Under the pieces are notes generated by a model. That model saw only the letters and a list, made by a program, of their open reading frames with translations. It did not search any database and was not told where the DNA came from. A DNA stretch of 45,040 bases from Candidatus Bathyarchaeota archaeon A05DMB-3. Lineage in GTDB: Archaea; Thermoproteota; Bathyarchaeia; Bathyarchaeales; Bathycorpusculaceae. The DNA is taken from the NCBI GenBank assembly GCA_019685555.1, contig JABFQN010000013.1, positions 1-45,040 on the forward strand, in the 5' to 3' direction. A program made the position numbers and the translations under genes. Shown in pieces: positions 6,931 to 14,395 of this stretch; within the stretch, counting starts at the first letter, position 1, and the number at the start of each line of letters is the position of its first letter.

Positions 6931-8133
6931 ATGGAAAGCTTTAACCCGAAAAAGTTTGTTGAAACGCAGATTGGAGAAATACGGAAAGCCATCGGCAATG
7001 AAAAAGCCCTAGTAGCTGTTTCCGGCGGCGTCGACAGCACCACATGCGCTGTTTTGACACGGAAAGCCATAGGAGAAAACCTAATCTGCATAATCTTAGA
7101 CGACGCTTTCATGCGGGAGGGCGAACCTGAAAAAGTGGCTGAAATCCTTTCAAAAGAACCTTTTAATGTGTCCGTTAAAATAGTTGATGTTCGGGAACGC
7201 TTTCTAAATGCCATGAAAGGATTAAGGGACGCTGAGGAAAAAAGGAAGAGGTTCCGTGAAACCTTCTACAACGTTTTAAGCGAAACTGCCAAAAAAGAAA
7301 ACTGCCGCGTTTTGGTGCAAGGCACAATCCGCGCTGATGTGGTGGAAACAGTTGGCGGCGTGAAAACACAGCACAATGTTCTCGAGCAGATAGGCATAAA
7401 CCCCATGGAAAAGTTCGGCTTCAAAGTTGTTGAACCATTGTTAACGCTTTACAAAGAGCAAGTGCGCATGGTCGCCAGACATTTAGGCTTACCCCCAGAA
7501 GTTTCTGAAAGGCAACCTTTCCCAGGTCCAGGACTGTCGGTACGAGTTGTCGGCGAAATCCGCCTTGACAAGCTAGACGCTTTAAAAAAGGCGACAACAA
7601 TAGTTGAAAATGCCCTTGTGGAGCACAAGCCAAACCAGTATTTCGCCGCAATAATCGACAACGAAGAATTACCAGCAGAACCTTCAATGTCGCATGTGCA
7701 GGAGACTGCGGCGCGCCTTCTTAATGTGCCCTCAAGAAATGTTTACGTGAAAGTTTTCAGAGACAAAGCAACAGGGGTAAAGGGCGGCGAAAGGCGCTAC
7801 GGCAAAATAATAGGTATAAAAGTTGAAACTGTAAACGGGAAAGCTTACCAAGCATCCATTCAGAAACTTGTCTCTTTACAGGCGAAAATAACCACTGAGA
7901 GTCCCTCTATCTCAAGGATTCTCTACGCTGTTCAAGACACGTTTGAAAAGAAGCCCTATGTTGTTAGTATAAGAGCTGTTCAGACAAAGGATTTCTTAAC
8001 AGCACAAGTTTCAGAAATACCTTGGAAAACCCTTGAAAAGGCTGCCTCTGAAATTCTTGAAAAATGCAAAAATGTTTCAACAGTATATTATGATGTTACC
8101 CCCAAACCGCCGGCAACCATCGAAATGGAGTAA
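6931..8133 (+). CDS. guaA: GMP synthetase ATP-pyrophosphatase subunit with doubled dimerisation region
   Basis: A protein of 400 residues that adenylates XMP and aminates it to GMP with ammonia from a separate glutaminase subunit, which is not in this window. The PP-loop SGGVDS is at 31-36; QGTIRADVVE and PFPGPGLSVRV are the XMP-binding landmarks; the C-terminus ends with the family's KPPATIE-x-E. Archaeal stand-alone subunits are usually about 310 residues. The surplus of about 90 lies before the final domain and contains a second G-G-E-R-R-Y...ISRILY unit resembling the terminal dimerisation domain. Eukaryotic GMP synthetases also carry two such domains. The ATG at 6931 is preceded by GGAGTGG. 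Confidence 0.92.
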   Translation: MESFNPKKFVETQIGEIRKAIGNEKALVAVSGGVDSTTCAVLTRKAIGENLICIILDDAFMREGEPEKVAEILSKEPFNVSVKIVDVRERFLNAMKGLRDAEEKRKRFRETFYNVLSETAKKENCRVLVQGTIRADVVETVGGVKTQHNVLEQIGINPMEKFGFKVVEPLLTLYKEQVRMVARHLGLPPEVSERQPFPGPGLSVRVVGEIRLDKLDALKKATTIVENALVEHKPNQYFAAIIDNEELPAEPSMSHVQETAARLLNVPSRNVYVKVFRDKATGVKGGERRYGKIIGIKVETVNGKAYQASIQKLVSLQAKITTESPSISRILYAVQDTFEKKPYVVSIRAVQTKDFLTAQVSEIPWKTLEKAASEILEKCKNVSTVYYDVTPKPPATIEME

Positions 8134-8206
8134 ACGTTCCATTTTCTTATTAATTGAAGGCGAAACTATAAAACTCTAAATAGCCGAGCACACTTTTCTT
8201 TGTCAG

Positions 8207-8539
8207 ATGCGTATGTTCCGCGTTAGAGTAAACAAGATAGAGTCTATTCGCGATATTGACGGTAATCTTGGAAAACGTATTGAACTTGTTGAGGAACGCC
8301 AAATCCCCCAGTTCGCCATCAGACCCCAAAGTGAAGAGGCAAAGGTTGTGCAAGAAGTCTTTCAGACTTTGCAGCAGCAACTGCCCATCTTTCCAGCTAG
8401 AACGCAGTTCGCAGTTCCAAAGATAATATTGTTTTTAACTGAGCAGGAATATGAAAGCCTAGGCATAGACTTTGACGTTAATCAGGTTTATGAGATAACC
8501 CTTGAAAATCAAACCATAAAGTTTAGGAAAACTGTATAA
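8207..8539 (+). CDS. Conserved archaeal protein, possibly arcadin-1-like
   Basis: A protein of 110 residues, beta-rich and without membrane segments. It begins with a strand of the form FRVRVNKIESIRD, a glycine turn DGNLGKRIELVEERQ, a helix around 43-60, and ends with a strand DVNQVYEITLENQTIKF. Plan and size recall arcadin-1, a small protein of the crenactin cytoskeleton cluster, but no actin-like gene is near, so this is only a suggestion. ATG 8207 or ATG 8213 may be the start. It converges with the next gene, overlapping by 17 bases at the 3' end. Confidence 0.65.
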   Translation: MRMFRVRVNKIESIRDIDGNLGKRIELVEERQIPQFAIRPQSEEAKVVQEVFQTLQQQLPIFPARTQFAVPKIILFLTEQEYESLGIDFDVNQVYEITLENQTIKFRKTV

Positions 8540-8858
8540 TCTTCCTTCTGATTTTCCTTAAAGCTGAATATTTGGGGTGAAAGGATAAAACGAATATCAT
8601 GCTTCGCAGTGCTCTGCACACTTGTTCTGTGTCGTGTTCTTTGTTTTTATCGCAGTAAAGTGGGACAGGTTCTTCATCTCCATCCTTGTAATAAACGTAT
8701 ATGGGGGCTCTTTTACTTTTTAACGTTAGAACTTCCACGTCCAGTTTAAGTGTTCTAGCTGTTTTTTCAACAGCTGTGCTTACCGTCTTCAGCCTTCTTC
8801 TGCAAGACGTTTGATTTGAGGCGTAAACCAAAAGTTTTCCGCGGTTGATTCCCAACAC
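8523..8858 (-). CDS. Hypothetical protein, about 111 residues
   Basis: A basic protein with alternating strands and helices: GKLLVYASNQ near the start, a helix with RRRLKTVSTAVEKTARTL, strands LDVEVLTL and APIYVYYKDGDEEPVPLYC, then a basic C-terminal helix. The start is chosen as GTG 8858 because GGAGG precedes it by 7 bases; an in-frame TTG at 8885 lacks a ribosome binding site. No family is recognised. It overlaps the 3' end of the gene on the other strand by 17 bases, which is common for convergent archaeal genes. Confidence 0.55.
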   Translation of the reverse strand: MLGINRGKLLVYASNQTSCRRRLKTVSTAVEKTARTLKLDVEVLTLKSKRAPIYVYYKDGDEEPVPLYCDKNKEHDTEQVCRALRSMIFVLSFHPKYSALRKIRRKIIQFS

Positions 8859-9013
8859 GTCTAATCCTCCAAAATTCGAATTCAAAAGTTCTACTTTTAA
8901 AGCCGCCGATGCATCGACAAAACTGCCCCCTAGAGAGTTAAGTTAAAGTGAAAATTTCGTAAATTGATTAAAGTGAAAAATTCAATGCGCTCTTTAGAAG
9001 GCGGTGTGGTTTG

Positions 9014-9289
9014 ATGAAGGTTAGAGCGCGCGTGTTTGTCAGCGGGCGTGTTCAAGGAGTCTTCTTTAGGTCTGAAACTAAGCACGAAGCCAGACTGCGA
9101 GGCGTAATGGGGTGGGTTCGCAACCTTCCAGACGGCAGAGTTGAAGCAGTTTTTGAAGGAGAAGAGGGAGCCGTTAAAGAATTAATAGAATTTTGTAGGC
9201 GTGGTCCGCCGGGTGCAAGAGTTGTAAAGGTGGATGTTAAATGGGAGAATTACACGGGTGAGTTTAGAAGCTTCGAAATAAGATACTAA
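9014..9289 (+). CDS. acyP: Acylphosphatase
   Basis: A protein of 91 residues that hydrolyses acyl phosphates such as acetyl phosphate and 1,3-bisphosphoglycerate. The phosphate-binding loop GRVQGVFFR (11-19) provides the catalytic Arg19; Asn37 in VRNLPDG is the second catalytic residue. GYPP-type C-terminal sequence is present as RGPPGARV, and the protein ends in the family's F-x-I-R-Y. Full length. ATG 9014 is chosen over the immediately preceding in-frame TTG, with GGTGTGG as ribosome binding site. Convergent with, and overlapping by 4 bases, the next gene. Confidence 0.93.
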   Translation: MKVRARVFVSGRVQGVFFRSETKHEARLRGVMGWVRNLPDGRVEAVFEGEEGAVKELIEFCRRGPPGARVVKVDVKWENYTGEFRSFEIRY

Positions 9290-9690
9290 GCCTTCTTTTT
9301 TGGAACTCGGAAGTGGGATTCTTTTCCAGCGCTTATGTAGTCGCCTCCGGCTCCACGCACTATCTGGGCTATTTTTGCAAAGTTTTCAGAGCCTAAAAAC
9401 TGGCGGGGCTTAATCATAATATATTCTTCCCTTTCTTCAAAGTTTAGAAGTCCCTCTAAATCTTCTGGGAACATCATTTTAACGTCGTCTACGCCCAAAG
9501 CCCTTTCAGTTTCGGGTGCCTCTGGCATGGGGGTTGGCGCTGGCTGGGCTGGTTGGGTGAGTTTTGAAACTGCGAGGGATTTCAGCGATGTGGATACCAT
9601 TCTGAGGTCTTCGGCGATGTTGTTTAAAACCACTAGCAGTTCGTCCACTTTTTCCGCGAGTTTTTCAATTTTCTCCTTTTCTCCACTCAT
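9286..9690 (-). CDS. Coiled-coil plus compact C-terminal domain protein, unknown; possible ssDNA-binding type
   Basis: A protein of 134 residues in three parts: an N-terminal coiled coil (about 3-43, heptads of I/L/V with KVDELLVVLNNIAEDL), a proline/alanine linker (about 47-60) and a C-terminal domain of about 60 residues with strand YIMIKPRQFLG, helix ENFAKIAQIVRGAGG and strand SAGKESHFRVP. The coiled coil suggests an oligomer. The small basic/aromatic domain plus leucine-zipper layout recalls ThermoDBP-related single-stranded DNA-binding proteins of TACK archaea, but I cannot confirm homology. ATG at 9690 is used. Confidence 0.65.
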   Translation of the reverse strand: MSGEKEKIEKLAEKVDELLVVLNNIAEDLRMVSTSLKSLAVSKLTQPAQPAPTPMPEAPETERALGVDDVKMMFPEDLEGLLNFEEREEYIMIKPRQFLGSENFAKIAQIVRGAGGDYISAGKESHFRVPKKKA

Positions 9691-9790
9691 GTTATTCGCA
9701 CTCTCTCAAACCCTTAATACCCTAAAGCCATATTTATTAATTGCCCGCTAAACCCTTTAGCTTTAACAGCCAGCGAGGAGCCCGCTGCAA

Positions 9791-10828
9791 TTGATTGAAA
9801 TCGATGGAAGCCGAAAAAGTGGAAGCGGCACAATTCTTAGGCTTTCAGTAGCCCTATCCTCGATACTGGGGCAACCGCTACACATATACAACATTAGACA
9901 GAACAGACCACAGCCAGGCTTAAGACCCCAACATTTGGAGGCTGTTTTAACAGCAGCGAAACTCTGCGAAGCCAAAGTGGAAGGTGCAGTTTTAAACTCA
10001 CGGGAACTCTGGTTTAAGCCGAAAAGGGTTATAGGCGGAAAGTTCGAGGCTGAAATTGGCACTGCTGGAAGCATTCCTATGTTGATAATGACGGTTTTGC
10101 CCATATGCATATTCGCCGAGAACACTGTTCAACTTCATGTTTTAAAGGGCGGAACAGATGTTTCCCACTCACCCACAATAAACTACATGCGACAAGTGTT
10201 CCTTCCAGTTCTGAAGCGAATGGGCATAAACGCCAACATCACCGTCCACAAGTATGGTTATTATCCTAAAGGCATGGGAGAAGCGACACTAACCGTTGAG
10301 CCTTGCAAAGAGCTTAAACCACTACATATGGAAGAGTTCGGCACATTAAAAGCCATTAAAGGAATTTCGGTGTGCACTTTTCTAGCAGACAGAAGGGTTG
10401 CTGAACGCCAAGCAACAGCGGCAAACAACTATCTTAGAGAGCGCGGATTAGCCGCGCAAATCCAAACCCTAAATGATCGGTCAAATCCGCTGCAGAAGGG
10501 CAGTTCCATAGTTTTGTGGGCTGAAACCGAAAAAGGCGCACTGTTAGGCGCAGACGCTATAGGAGAACTTCGGAAAACAAGCGAAACTGTCGGGGTGGAG
10601 GCAGCTGAAAAGCTTTACGCGGAGATTTCTTCTAGAGCTACTGTTGACGTGCATTTAGCTGACATGCTTATCCCATATGTGGCGTTGGCAAGAGGCAGAT
10701 CAGCATATCTAGCAAGGGCTTTATCTGACCATTTGGAAACAAACATTTGGCTTGCCGAAACCCTTCTAGGGGTTAAGTTCAAAGTTGAAAAGGTTAATGG
10801 GCTTTACAAAATTGAAAAGGTCGATTAG
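9791..10828 (+). CDS. rtcA: RNA 3'-terminal phosphate cyclase
   Basis: A protein of 345 residues that converts RNA 3'-phosphate ends to 2',3'-cyclic phosphates through an AMP-enzyme intermediate. The N-terminus IEIDGSRKSGSGTILR, the RPQPGLRPQH loop (about 37-46), the KGGTDVSHSP stretch (about 119-128) and the PKGMGEA turn are characteristic. The AMP-accepting histidine is His314 in SDHLETN. Length is normal. A TTG start at 9791 is used. FAU-1 begins 2 bases after its stop, so two RNA-processing genes form an operon, probably continued by pyrC and the Mut7-C gene. Confidence 0.94.
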   Translation: MIEIDGSRKSGSGTILRLSVALSSILGQPLHIYNIRQNRPQPGLRPQHLEAVLTAAKLCEAKVEGAVLNSRELWFKPKRVIGGKFEAEIGTAGSIPMLIMTVLPICIFAENTVQLHVLKGGTDVSHSPTINYMRQVFLPVLKRMGINANITVHKYGYYPKGMGEATLTVEPCKELKPLHMEEFGTLKAIKGISVCTFLADRRVAERQATAANNYLRERGLAAQIQTLNDRSNPLQKGSSIVLWAETEKGALLGADAIGELRKTSETVGVEAAEKLYAEISSRATVDVHLADMLIPYVALARGRSAYLARALSDHLETNIWLAETLLGVKFKVEKVNGLYKIEKVD

Positions 10829-10830
10829 CC

Positions 10831-12243
10831 TTGAGGGCTAAGGTTAGGGGAATATACACAACAGCCTTAACACGGCTGCTTCTGGAAAACGGCTTCCAAA
10901 TAGTTCAGCCTTCCCAAGCCATAAAAAACCGCTTCGGCATTCCAGACTGCAACGAGCCTCCAGACATCAAAATAAAGGACAGATACGACCTCCAAGGAGT
11001 TAAAGCGATAGGCACTGCTGAAGCAATAGCCAAATTCCAGTCTACTGTGCATGCAGCGCTTGAAGATGCCGTAACTAGAAAATGGAACATAAGCGTCGAC
11101 GGCATATACAAAGGCAACATCGTAGGCGAAAATGAAAACGCTGTTTACGTTCAAATAGAAAACGGAATCGTTGGGGCGCTTCCAAAACACGAAGCACCAA
11201 ACCGAGACAAAGACAAAATTATTGTTCAAATTCAACGGAAGCGAATGGGCAGAAAAACCCCAGTTTTAACAACACAGCTTAAAATTGTTGGAAACTACGC
11301 CATACTAGTGCAGAAAAGCAACGTTGGCGTGAGCCTACAAATCCGTGACATAAAAAAACGAGCAGAACTTTACGCTTTAGGAAAGCAGTTGTCGCCGGAG
11401 GATTGGGGAATTATTTGGCGAGAACCAGCCGCCCACAAGTCAAAAGATGTTTTAGAAAACGAAATAACAGCCCTTGTCAGAAAAGTCAAAACTTTAAACG
11501 AGAAGGCATCATCCGCGAGCGCTTCATCCCTTCTTGTTGAAGGTTCATATTTTATGGATGTCGAGTTTCCCTATGCCTCAAAGAGGAAAATGGACATGTT
11601 AAGGGCTTCTGTTACGCCAACCATCGATGGGCATCATTTTTACAAAAGTTGCGGAGGCAAAGTTTCAGCTGCCTTGGAATCGGCGGAAAAACTTTTGGAG
11701 AAAGGACAAAGCCTAGGCGAAGTTGAGGAGCTTTTTAAAAGGCAAATTCAGCTAGAGTTTCCAGAAGAAGGTTCGATTGTGAACGTGGAGCATGTGAAGC
11801 TGAGCGGTGCAGTTTTCCACCTTGGACAAGCAGTCCTAGAAGCCATAAACAGGGGAGAAATCCGATATAGCAGAACCATTAAAGCGGATGGCTTTTACGA
11901 CGGGTTAGGCGTAGCAAAAGAGGCTGGCGACAAAGCAGCAAGCGAAACAAAACCTGGCAAATGGTACATCACAACAAACTATTACTCGAAGGATGGAGAA
12001 TGGAAGGGAACATACATAAACATAAACACACCTGTGGAAATTTATCCAAATACGATACGCTACATAGACTTAGAAGTTGATGTGTGCGTTCGCACAAACA
12101 GCGAAACCAAAATCTTAGACATGGAAAAACTTGAAAAAGCCATGGAAAAAGGTATTATCAGCCGCACATTATTTGAAAAGATTAAAGCAAACGCTGAGGA
12201 AATCGCCAAAAGTAAGTCCTACGGCAACCTAGCCAACTTTTAA
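10831..12243 (+). CDS. FAU-1 family RNA-binding protein / probable ribonuclease with DUF402 domain
   Basis: A protein of 470 residues. The N-terminal third resembles the S1-like RNA-binding part of RNase E/G (about 85-160, with IYKGNIVGENENAVYVQI and GIVGALP). The C-terminal part is a DUF402 domain (about 345-425) with YSRTIKADGFYDGLGVAKE, the TNYYSKDGEWKGTYIN strand pair and RYIDLEVDV. The archaeal FAU-1/AU-1 family has been linked to binding of AU-rich RNA and 5S rRNA processing; here that role is by family only. TTG start at 10831, 2 bases after rtcA. Confidence 0.9.
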   Translation: MRAKVRGIYTTALTRLLLENGFQIVQPSQAIKNRFGIPDCNEPPDIKIKDRYDLQGVKAIGTAEAIAKFQSTVHAALEDAVTRKWNISVDGIYKGNIVGENENAVYVQIENGIVGALPKHEAPNRDKDKIIVQIQRKRMGRKTPVLTTQLKIVGNYAILVQKSNVGVSLQIRDIKKRAELYALGKQLSPEDWGIIWREPAAHKSKDVLENEITALVRKVKTLNEKASSASASSLLVEGSYFMDVEFPYASKRKMDMLRASVTPTIDGHHFYKSCGGKVSAALESAEKLLEKGQSLGEVEELFKRQIQLEFPEEGSIVNVEHVKLSGAVFHLGQAVLEAINRGEIRYSRTIKADGFYDGLGVAKEAGDKAASETKPGKWYITTNYYSKDGEWKGTYININTPVEIYPNTIRYIDLEVDVCVRTNSETKILDMEKLEKAMEKGIISRTLFEKIKANAEEIAKSKSYGNLANF

Positions 12244-12291
12244 GTTTTATCTAGTTCCAAACGCTTTCTATTAGGCAACAGAGAAAACGCG

Positions 12292-13650
12292 GTGAACACG
12301 GTGAACGTTGACCTAATCCTGAAAGACTTGAAAGCCTACGTAAATGGCGCAGTGGTGAAATGCTGTATAGCAGTTGAAAACGGAAAAGTTTTCAAAATCG
12401 CAAAGGAAACCCACATGCCGAAGGCTGATACTAAAATAAGCCTTAACGGGCTTTTGGTTTTGCCAGGTTTAATTGATGTTCACGTGCATTTGAGGGACGA
12501 GGGTAAAGCCTGCAAGGAAGACTTTTGCACAGGAACGGCTGCCGCAGCCGCTGGCGGTTTTACAACAGTTTTGGACATGCCCAACAACAATCCAGTAACA
12601 ATGAGCGCCGAAACTTTGAGAAACAGAATGGAGCTTGCCGAAGGAAAGGTTTTGGTCAATGTCGGTTTTTACTCGGAATTTCCCAAAAATTTGAAGGAAA
12701 TAGATGAAATAATCGGGGAAGGTGCCGTAGCCTTCAAGCTTTTCCTAAGCGAACAAGTAGGCGGACTAAACATAGACTATGATTACGCCTTAACAGAAGC
12801 CTTCAAAACAGTAGCCTCAAGATTGCCGATTGCAGTCCACGCCGAAGACAAAAACATGTTTAAGAACGCAGAGAATAGGCTTAAGCAGAGGGGTTGCAAC
12901 GACGTTAAAGCTTTTCTCGAGGCGCATTCTGAAACTGCTGAAGTTAAAGCTGTAAAACGCATAATAGAAATTGTCAAAAAAACTGGCGCCCGAGTGCATT
13001 TCTGCCACATAAGCACTAAAAAAGGCTTGAAAGCAGTAGCTGAGGCTAAAAAGTCCGGGTTGCCACTGACATGCGAGGCGACACCGCATCATCTCTTCTT
13101 GTCGGCTGATGACTTAAAGCATGCAGGAACGTTGGCTTTAACCATGCCGCCCCTAAGAGACAGAAGCCATGTGGATTTTCTCTGGGAAGGCGTTAAAAAC
13201 GAATTGATTGACGTTGCGGCTTCAGACCATGCTCCCCATACGATTGCAGAGAAAAAGGCAGACAAAGTTTGGGATGTTAAAGTTGGCATACCGGGACTTG
13301 AAACTTCGCTTCCGCTACTGCTTACAGAAATAAATGCTGGAAGACTAGGCATATCCGATCTGCTTAGATTGATGGCTGAAAATCCTGCAAAAATCTTCAA
13401 ACTGAAGGATAGGGGAAGCCTCAAAGAGGGATATAAAGCCGACTTTGTGGCCGTAGACTTGAAGAGGGAACACCGAATAGAAGCTGCAAGGTTTTATTCT
13501 AAGGCTAAATATTCCCCCTTCGACGGTAGAGTGGTTAAAGGCAAACCAGTTAAAACTTTTGTAGGTGGACAACTAGTCATGGATGAAGGCGAGATAATCG
13601 CGAAGGCTGGTTGTGGCGAAATAATTAGAAGCGGTGGTTTAAAACCTTGA
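12292..13650 (+). CDS. pyrC: Dihydroorotase
   Basis: A protein of 452 residues of the amidohydrolase superfamily, catalysing the third step of pyrimidine synthesis. Zinc ligands His64 and His66 lie in DVHVHLRDEG; K149 in AFKLF is the likely carboxylated lysine; HAEDK, HFCHIST and SDHAPHT carry further metal ligands and the catalytic Asp. Length and spacing fit the long, PyrC type I-like group. The start is GTG 12292; GTG 12301 is an alternative. The final TGA overlaps the TTG start of the Mut7-C gene by 4 bases, so they are translationally coupled. Confidence 0.93.
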   Translation: MNTVNVDLILKDLKAYVNGAVVKCCIAVENGKVFKIAKETHMPKADTKISLNGLLVLPGLIDVHVHLRDEGKACKEDFCTGTAAAAAGGFTTVLDMPNNNPVTMSAETLRNRMELAEGKVLVNVGFYSEFPKNLKEIDEIIGEGAVAFKLFLSEQVGGLNIDYDYALTEAFKTVASRLPIAVHAEDKNMFKNAENRLKQRGCNDVKAFLEAHSETAEVKAVKRIIEIVKKTGARVHFCHISTKKGLKAVAEAKKSGLPLTCEATPHHLFLSADDLKHAGTLALTMPPLRDRSHVDFLWEGVKNELIDVAASDHAPHTIAEKKADKVWDVKVGIPGLETSLPLLLTEINAGRLGISDLLRLMAENPAKIFKLKDRGSLKEGYKADFVAVDLKREHRIEAARFYSKAKYSPFDGRVVKGKPVKTFVGGQLVMDEGEIIAKAGCGEIIRSGGLKP

Positions 13651-14117
13651 AGTTCATAGCTGACGGAATGCTTGGAAAACTAACCCGATGGCTTCGCATG
13701 TTGGGATACAACGTGAAATACTCGAATAGGCTTGATGACTCGCAGCTTATGGCAATAGCCAAAAAGGAACGAAGAATTCTCCTCACAAGAGACTTGGAGC
13801 TTTACCAGCAAGCCATAGCAAAAGGCGTCCAAGCCTTCTTCGTAAACGGACAGACGGAAGCCGAAAAACTAGCGAAAATTGCCCAAAAGTTTGGCATAAA
13901 CCTAGAAATAAACATGGCAACCTCAAGATGCCCAAAATGCAACGCAAAGGTAAAACCAATACCTAAGGAAAATGTGAAGGGCAAGGTTGAAGATAGCACC
14001 TTCAATTTCTACAACGAATTTTGGGAATGCCCAAAATGCAGCCAAATCTATTGGCAAGGAGCCCACTGGAAAAGGATTAGAAAAACCCTTGAAACAGCTC
14101 AAGAATTAAAGAAATAA
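13647..14117 (+). CDS. Mut7-C family PIN-fold RNase with zinc ribbon
   Basis: A protein of 156 residues. The N-terminal half (about 1-85) is the Mut7-C/DUF82 PIN-like fold: KFIADGMLGKLTRWLRMLG with Asp6 and RILLTRDLEL with Asp49 supply the acidic residues expected in a nuclease site. The C-terminal half is a zinc ribbon with Cys95/Cys98 (CPKC) and Cys128/Cys131 (CPKC). The family is a predicted RNase; its substrate is unknown. TTG start at 13647 overlaps the pyrC stop by 4 bases, placing it last in the rtcA / FAU-1 / pyrC run. Confidence 0.92.
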   Translation: MKFIADGMLGKLTRWLRMLGYNVKYSNRLDDSQLMAIAKKERRILLTRDLELYQQAIAKGVQAFFVNGQTEAEKLAKIAQKFGINLEINMATSRCPKCNAKVKPIPKENVKGKVEDSTFNFYNEFWECPKCSQIYWQGAHWKRIRKTLETAQELKK

Positions 14118-14128
14118 TGTAAAAAGGG

Positions 14129-14368
14129 TTACTTTTCTTCTTCTAGCAGCCACTTCAACGGTATATCTTGGTAAGTGCCGTCTGGCAGTGTCCGCCTAAT
14201 TGTTATTGGAAGCATCTCTGCTTCCAACTCTTTTAGGGCTATATCTATTGGGCTTGAAAACCCTTTAGGAGGCTCAATGAGGATGGGGGCGCCCATGGCG
14301 ATTTGGAGGGCTCTAGCCCCAACTACCCTCGCCTTCTCGAAACGGGTGAGTTTTGGCGGTCCTATCAA
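14129..14368 (-). CDS. rpoK: DNA-directed RNA polymerase subunit K (Rpo6, omega homologue)
   Basis: A protein of 79 residues with the signature [24 protein letters not shown] that pins the polymerase large subunit, homologous to eukaryotic RPB6 and bacterial omega. Length is normal for a slightly extended archaeal subunit. The start is a TTG at 14368 (MIGPPKL). The thermosome gene ends 27 bases upstream on the same strand and in the same frame, separated only by its TAG and nine codons without an ATG, GTG or TTG. The two genes are therefore almost certainly co-transcribed, and rpoK translation is probably coupled. Confidence 0.93.
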   Translation of the reverse strand: MIGPPKLTRFEKARVVGARALQIAMGAPILIEPPKGFSSPIDIALKELEAEMLPITIRRTLPDGTYQDIPLKWLLEEEK

Positions 14369-14395
14369 AATTTTCTTCTCTTTTTTAGACGTCTT

